From positions 1 to 56,937 of the forward strand of contig JAGAYN010000030.1 of NCBI GenBank assembly GCA_017940465.1: a stretch of 56,937 bases of DNA. The letters run 5' to 3'. A model generated the notes under the pieces. The model saw nothing but the letters and a program-made list of their open reading frames with translations, searched no databases and had not been told where the DNA came from. Made by a program: the position numbers and the translations under genes. This DNA comes from Bacteroidales bacterium (GTDB taxonomy: Bacteria; Bacteroidota; Bacteroidia; Bacteroidales; P3). Below, piece by piece: positions 53,300-56,937 of this stretch (positions within the stretch are counted from its first letter, which is position 1; the number at the start of each line of letters is the position of its first letter).

Positions 53300-54763
53300 C
53301 TATTTGTTGCGGAAAACGAGGTGGTCCACCTGTTGCCATGTGGCAATCAGTTGGCGGAACCGTGCGTAGTCGCCGACCGGGATGAGGCTCTTCTCCAGGG
53401 TCATCCGGCGGGCGATTTTCAGTTTCTTGCCACTTTGTTTGATGCTGATTTCCAGGCTTCCCAGCCCCGGGTAGTCGAGGTTCTGGCTGATGCCTTCGCC
53501 CACCATGACGATGCCTTTGGGGAGGGTCAGGGTGCGGTTGTCCTCGATGGTGCAGGCCGAGGTCTGCAGGGGCGTGGTGCGCTGCAGGGGGAGTGCGGCG
53601 GCGCGGGGGAGTGCGGTAGGTATCTGGTTGAGGTTCAGTCGGTAGAATCCTCCCTCGAGGGTGTCGATCCGGGCCTCCTCGTCGGCGTTGAGGCGGTAGG
53701 TCAGCACCTCGTCGCGGGCGATGCCGATGGGTTCCGGCGGGGTGCGGCGGCGCACGTCGAGGCGGTACTCGATGGTGTCGATGGTGACGCCCACTTCGTC
53801 CATGTTGTCGCCGATGACGCGGGCGGGGTAGTTCTCGTTGTTGAGTATGGCGGCCAGCAGGACGGCCTTGTCGGTGGCGGTGCCGCAGCCCGACTGCCAC
53901 ACCTCGTCGGGCGTTGCGTGGCGGTAGCCGAGGTGGCGGGGGTGGATGTCGTTGAGGTGGATGTTGTCGATGATGAAATCGCGAGCCGCGACGATGTTCT
54001 CCTTGGCGTGGGCGGTCATGGTCTGGCCCATGGCCACTTCGGCGCCGCGGAAGCGCTCGGTGCGGAAGGCGGGGGTGTGGTCGGGCAGGCTGTTGTAGAG
54101 GTGGAGCGAGGGCACGATGTGCTCGGGCATGTAGGGCTCGCGCGGCACCTGCGGCAGGTTGTTCAGCACGATGCTGTTTTTCAGCACGTCGGCCTTGGTG
54201 ACGCCCTTGGGCAGGTAGGGCTCGCCGAGCAGGGCCTGGCGCACTTCCATGCCGGCGGGGGCATTCACCTGTATCTCAAGGCGTTCCACGGGGCTGTCGA
54301 GCAGCAGGGGAAGGGTTTCGTAGAGGAGGTTGTAGCGCCGGTGGACGGTGTAGTCCACCACCACCACGCAGCCTATCTCCATGCCGGTGTGCACCATGGC
54401 CAGTTCGCGCAGGTGGTTGAAGCGGCCGCAGTCGGCGCACTCTGACGGCAACTGGTGGATGAATGCGTTCTGGGGCATGTCCACGCGGGTGCCGTCGAGC
54501 TGTACGGTGTAGGCCTCGTTGACGGTCACCTCCTCGATGTCAGGGTTGTACACCACGAAGGTCTCGCCCTTGTCGGCATAGGCGGTCAGGGCGCGGTTGC
54601 GGAGGATCTGCACCTCGTGGCGGTAGCGGTAGTCGGAGGTTCCGTCCTGGCGGAGGGTCCACTCGTGCCGCACCAGGCGGAAGGAGGCGTCGGGTTGCTG
54701 GGCCAGTGCCGTGAGGTTCAGGCTGCAGGCCAGGATGCTGAGTATGGTGATTGCCTTTTTCAT
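53300..54763 (-). CDS. DUF3857/transglutaminase-like protein, active site apparently incomplete
   Basis: A 487-residue secreted protein (signal peptide MKKAITILSILACSLNLTALAQ). Residues of about 25-200 fit the DUF3857 beta domain (YRYRHEVQILRNRALTAYADKGE). A transglutaminase-like segment near residues 270-320 retains a Cys in SGCGTATDKAVLLAAILNN. However, the expected downstream His and Asp-Pro-x pair cannot be found; after PARVIGDNMDEVGV the sequence moves to DTIEYRLDVRR. It is probably catalytically inactive or uses other residues. It lies 12 bases after the larger paralogue at 54776 and is likely cotranscribed. Confidence 0.85.
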   Translation of the reverse strand: MKKAITILSILACSLNLTALAQQPDASFRLVRHEWTLRQDGTSDYRYRHEVQILRNRALTAYADKGETFVVYNPDIEEVTVNEAYTVQLDGTRVDMPQNAFIHQLPSECADCGRFNHLRELAMVHTGMEIGCVVVVDYTVHRRYNLLYETLPLLLDSPVERLEIQVNAPAGMEVRQALLGEPYLPKGVTKADVLKNSIVLNNLPQVPREPYMPEHIVPSLHLYNSLPDHTPAFRTERFRGAEVAMGQTMTAHAKENIVAARDFIIDNIHLNDIHPRHLGYRHATPDEVWQSGCGTATDKAVLLAAILNNENYPARVIGDNMDEVGVTIDTIEYRLDVRRRTPPEPIGIARDEVLTYRLNADEEARIDTLEGGFYRLNLNQIPTALPRAAALPLQRTTPLQTSACTIEDNRTLTLPKGIVMVGEGISQNLDYPGLGSLEISIKQSGKKLKIARRMTLEKSLIPVGDYARFRQLIATWQQVDHLVFRNK

Positions 54764-54775
54764 GGGTTTCCGGGG

Positions 54776-56776
54776 TTATTTGGTGAGGATGAGAGGGGTT
54801 TCGGAGAGGGTCTTCTGGGCCAGCGCGGCGGCGCGGAACACGGGCCAGTCCTCGGCCTCGTAGCGGCGCTTGCCGAAGACGGCCTGTTCGCCGAAGGAGA
54901 GGGTCTGGCCGTCGAGCTGTATGCCGCAGCCGAAGCTGGCGGCGCGGTCGGCCACGCCGTCCACCATCGGGTAGTGCAGCTGGCTGGGTGCGAAGGGCAG
55001 GCCTACGGTCTCGCGGATATCCACCAGCCGCGAGCAGCGGTCGCTGAAGGGCTGCGTGCGCTCCTCGGGGGTGAGGTCGAAGAAGAGGTGCCCCATGGCA
55101 CGGCTGAAGATGCCGCGGGCCGAGAGGGGGATGAAGACCACCGACTTCTTGTCCACCGAAGCGTAGCCCGGGATGCGGTAGCGGTAGGTGATGCTCACGG
55201 GCTGCTCCAGGTAGCGGTCGGGGTCGGTGTGCTGGATGTCCAGTATTTCGGCCGTGGGGGCAATCTTGAGCAGTTCCAGCTCCAGATTGGCGCGCCACTC
55301 GCTCTGCCGGGCGCTGAACACACTGCGCACCGAGGCGTCGCTCTGCCCTTCGGCGGTGATGGTCAGCGAGCCCGTCAAGGTGCCGTCGGGGGCGATGGTG
55401 CTTTGCCCCACGATGCGTATATAGTGCTTCTCGGCGGGCGAGAGGGGGGTCTCCATGAGGTCGCAACCCTCGGCGGTGCCGATGAGGTAGCCTTGCTGTT
55501 GCTCTGCGCTGGACCACAGTTCGCGCACGTTGGGCACCCAGGTGGGGTCCAGCAGTTCGAACTGCCCGTTGCGCTTCTGCACGGCACAGACCGAGTGGTT
55601 GAACTGGTCGGCCGGTATGCGGTCGATGCGCTCGCCTGCCATGGTCATGGCGGCGTAGGCCTTGAAGCCTGCGGCGCGAAGCATGGCCACGAGCAGCGAC
55701 GCCTTGTCCTTGCACACCCCGCAGCGGTCGGTGAAGTTCATGGCCGCGCTGTGGAGCGTGAAGCCTTCGCCCTCGCCCATCGATATGCCGGCGTAGCGCA
55801 TATTGTCGGCCACCCAGTGGGTGAGGGTGGCGATGGTGTCCATCTCGTCCTTGCATCCGCTCACCAACTCGTTCACTTTCTTCTGCAACTCGGGCGTAGC
55901 CCGGAAGCTGCCGTAGTCCTCATTGACGCCGAAGAACCAGCGGCTCTTGGCCTGCCAGTCGGGGCTGGTGCTGAGGAGCAGCTTGCACTGGATGTCGTTG
56001 TCGGCCCAGGCGCGGGGCTCGCGCTTGAGGGGCATGATCTCTTTCTTGGTGAAGGTGTAGAGCGACCGGCCCGCCTCGTCGGCGGCCTGGCGGCGCACGT
56101 CCACCTGGCCGTTGTAGACCTTGTACTGCACTTTCTTGCTGTCCTGTATGTTCAACTGGTAGACCTTCTCCCTGACGGGCTGGGCGCTCCAGAAGGGCAC
56201 GATGTCATAGTAGTGGCCTTTCATGGGGGGGATGTAGCGGCTGTCGTCCTGCGGCAGGGCGGCAAAGGTGGCGTTCAGGCCGGAGGCGTTCCCCACGCCG
56301 TCGGAAAGCAGGGCGTAGGTGTAGCCTTTCTTGTAGGTCCACACCTCCAGTTCGTCGCCCAAATCCAGGTGCCCCACCTCGACCATCTTCTGGCTTGCGC
56401 CCCAATAAATCATGCGGGCGGGAGCGATATAGTCGTACACCGGCACGTTCCCCTCACGGCCCGGCCACACTAATGTGTCGGTGCGCCCGGTGTTTGCGCG
56501 GTGCACCAGCACGCGTTCTATCTCGCAATGGGCCGAGAGCGGGTCGTAGTCGATCTTCACCGTGCTGTGCTGTGCGCAGCCGTGGAACGAGAACATGCTG
56601 ATGCGGCGGTGGGTCATGATGTGGCTCAGGCCGCTCTCCTCCACGTAGACGCCTGTCGAGTCGAAGAGGGTCACCGAGTGGCTCCCCGCGTATTTTCCGG
56701 GGCGCGCACCCTCCTGCGCAAGGCCCGCCGGGGCGAAGCCCGCTATCAATGAGAGTATTACAAACGTTTTCTTCAT
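54776..56776 (-). CDS. DUF3857 and transglutaminase-like domain protein
   Basis: A 666-residue secreted protein starting MKKTFVILSLIAGFAPAGLAQ. A DUF3857 domain spans about residues 40-210. A transglutaminase core follows near 270-380 with the full triad: Cys in RCGVCKDKASLLVAML, His in DQFNHSVCAV and Asp in LLDPTWVPN. A C-terminal DUF2569/DUF3858-like beta region completes it. Such proteins are common in Bacteroidota periplasms; their substrates are unknown, and the fold is used for peptide or isopeptide hydrolysis as often as for crosslinking. An in-frame ATG at 56803 would add nine residues before the signal peptide and is unlikely. Confidence 0.88.
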   Translation of the reverse strand: MKKTFVILSLIAGFAPAGLAQEGARPGKYAGSHSVTLFDSTGVYVEESGLSHIMTHRRISMFSFHGCAQHSTVKIDYDPLSAHCEIERVLVHRANTGRTDTLVWPGREGNVPVYDYIAPARMIYWGASQKMVEVGHLDLGDELEVWTYKKGYTYALLSDGVGNASGLNATFAALPQDDSRYIPPMKGHYYDIVPFWSAQPVREKVYQLNIQDSKKVQYKVYNGQVDVRRQAADEAGRSLYTFTKKEIMPLKREPRAWADNDIQCKLLLSTSPDWQAKSRWFFGVNEDYGSFRATPELQKKVNELVSGCKDEMDTIATLTHWVADNMRYAGISMGEGEGFTLHSAAMNFTDRCGVCKDKASLLVAMLRAAGFKAYAAMTMAGERIDRIPADQFNHSVCAVQKRNGQFELLDPTWVPNVRELWSSAEQQQGYLIGTAEGCDLMETPLSPAEKHYIRIVGQSTIAPDGTLTGSLTITAEGQSDASVRSVFSARQSEWRANLELELLKIAPTAEILDIQHTDPDRYLEQPVSITYRYRIPGYASVDKKSVVFIPLSARGIFSRAMGHLFFDLTPEERTQPFSDRCSRLVDIRETVGLPFAPSQLHYPMVDGVADRAASFGCGIQLDGQTLSFGEQAVFGKRRYEAEDWPVFRAAALAQKTLSETPLILTK

Positions 56777-56800
56777 ATTTTTTTCTGCTGTTTTGTAGTG

Positions 56801-56808
56801 CAAATTTA
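56801..56808 (-). promoter_or_regulatory. -7 box of the DUF3857 gene pair
   Basis: On the minus strand TAAATTTG followed by CA, 24 bases before the start codon at 56776. The -33 region is AT-rich without a clear TTTG. Confidence 0.5.
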
Positions 56809-56863
56809 CATAAAAATTTTTGATTTACACACAGACGCATAAAAATATTTTGCTACGCAGTCA

Positions 56864-56893
56864 GAATCAGGCAAAAGAAAAGCCGCCTGATTC
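56864..56893. other. Inverted repeat near the right edge
   Basis: GAATCAGGC (56864-56872) and GCCTGATTC (56885-56893) form a perfect 9-bp stem with a 12-base loop. It may be the terminator of a gene beyond the window, but the T run is weak on both strands. Bases 56809-56937 hold no gene. Confidence 0.4.
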
Positions 56894-56937
56894 GCGTTTT
56901 ATATGCAAACGGGCTTGGTGTCCCAGTGATTTATTGC

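Overview
The window looks like a chromosomal segment of an uncultured, GC-rich member of the Bacteroidales (Bacteroidota). The evidence is the many Bacteroidota-type promoters (-33 TTTG, 19-20 bp spacer, -7 TAnnTTTG, very often TATCTTTGCA), near absence of Shine-Dalgarno sequences, type IX secretion C-terminal domains, Sel1, BspA-like and Fibrobacter-paralogous surface proteins, menaquinone genes and methylmalonyl-CoA mutase. The genes suggest an anaerobe: it has the H-cluster maturase HydG, menA/ubiE and mutB. No rRNA, phage, transposase or CRISPR was seen.

Layout. 1-2000: hairpin-rich repeats, a lipoprotein gene interrupted by an in-frame TGA, and a TIGR04076 gene. 2057-5139: an EF-hand membrane protein overlapping a secreted endonuclease/exonuclease/phosphatase. 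5299-8561: aspS-menA-ubiE, overlapping. 8829-15749: a Sel1-repeat protein and a 1675-residue surface protein. 16079-19714: thrS-infC-rpmI-rplT-rplS. 19812-21078: a protein tyrosine phosphatase and a PurL-like fragment. 21379-25056: a second giant surface protein, paralogous to the first. 25325-28533: mutB and a BspA-like protein. 28520-30305: a LysE-type exporter (minus), DUF177 and rpmF. 30413-30612: an orphan short transcription unit. 30895-33525: mutS. 33614-34238: six tRNAs. 34312-35444: rpsF-rpsR-rplI. 35783-37267: a C10 protease with a T9SS tail. 37254-38489: a histidine kinase (minus). 38604-41383: pyrG-mtnN-luxS. 41393-41862: a YafQ-type toxin-antitoxin pair (minus). 41985-44718: an outer-membrane barrel, hydG and a TM1266-type regulator (minus). 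45075-50467: two secreted proteins, a barrel protein and a HerA/DUF853 ATPase. 50677-56776 (minus): a DUF2490 protein, a carbohydrate-binding lipoprotein and two DUF3857/transglutaminase-like proteins.

The housekeeping genes are conventional. The unusual content is between genes. Eleven intergenic arrays are built of 11-bp units: three follow a conserved core (family A), seven lead into a conserved tail (family B), and one stands alone upstream of aspS. A triple-hairpin element occurs twice in tandem at the left edge and again, with compensatory stem changes, inside the hydG operon. Homopolymeric C tracts lie at matching places in the leaders of two genes that share a domain. Two short transcription units look like unannotated small RNAs. 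infC appears to start at ATA behind one of the few clear Shine-Dalgarno sequences, and a structured gap separates rpmI from rplT.
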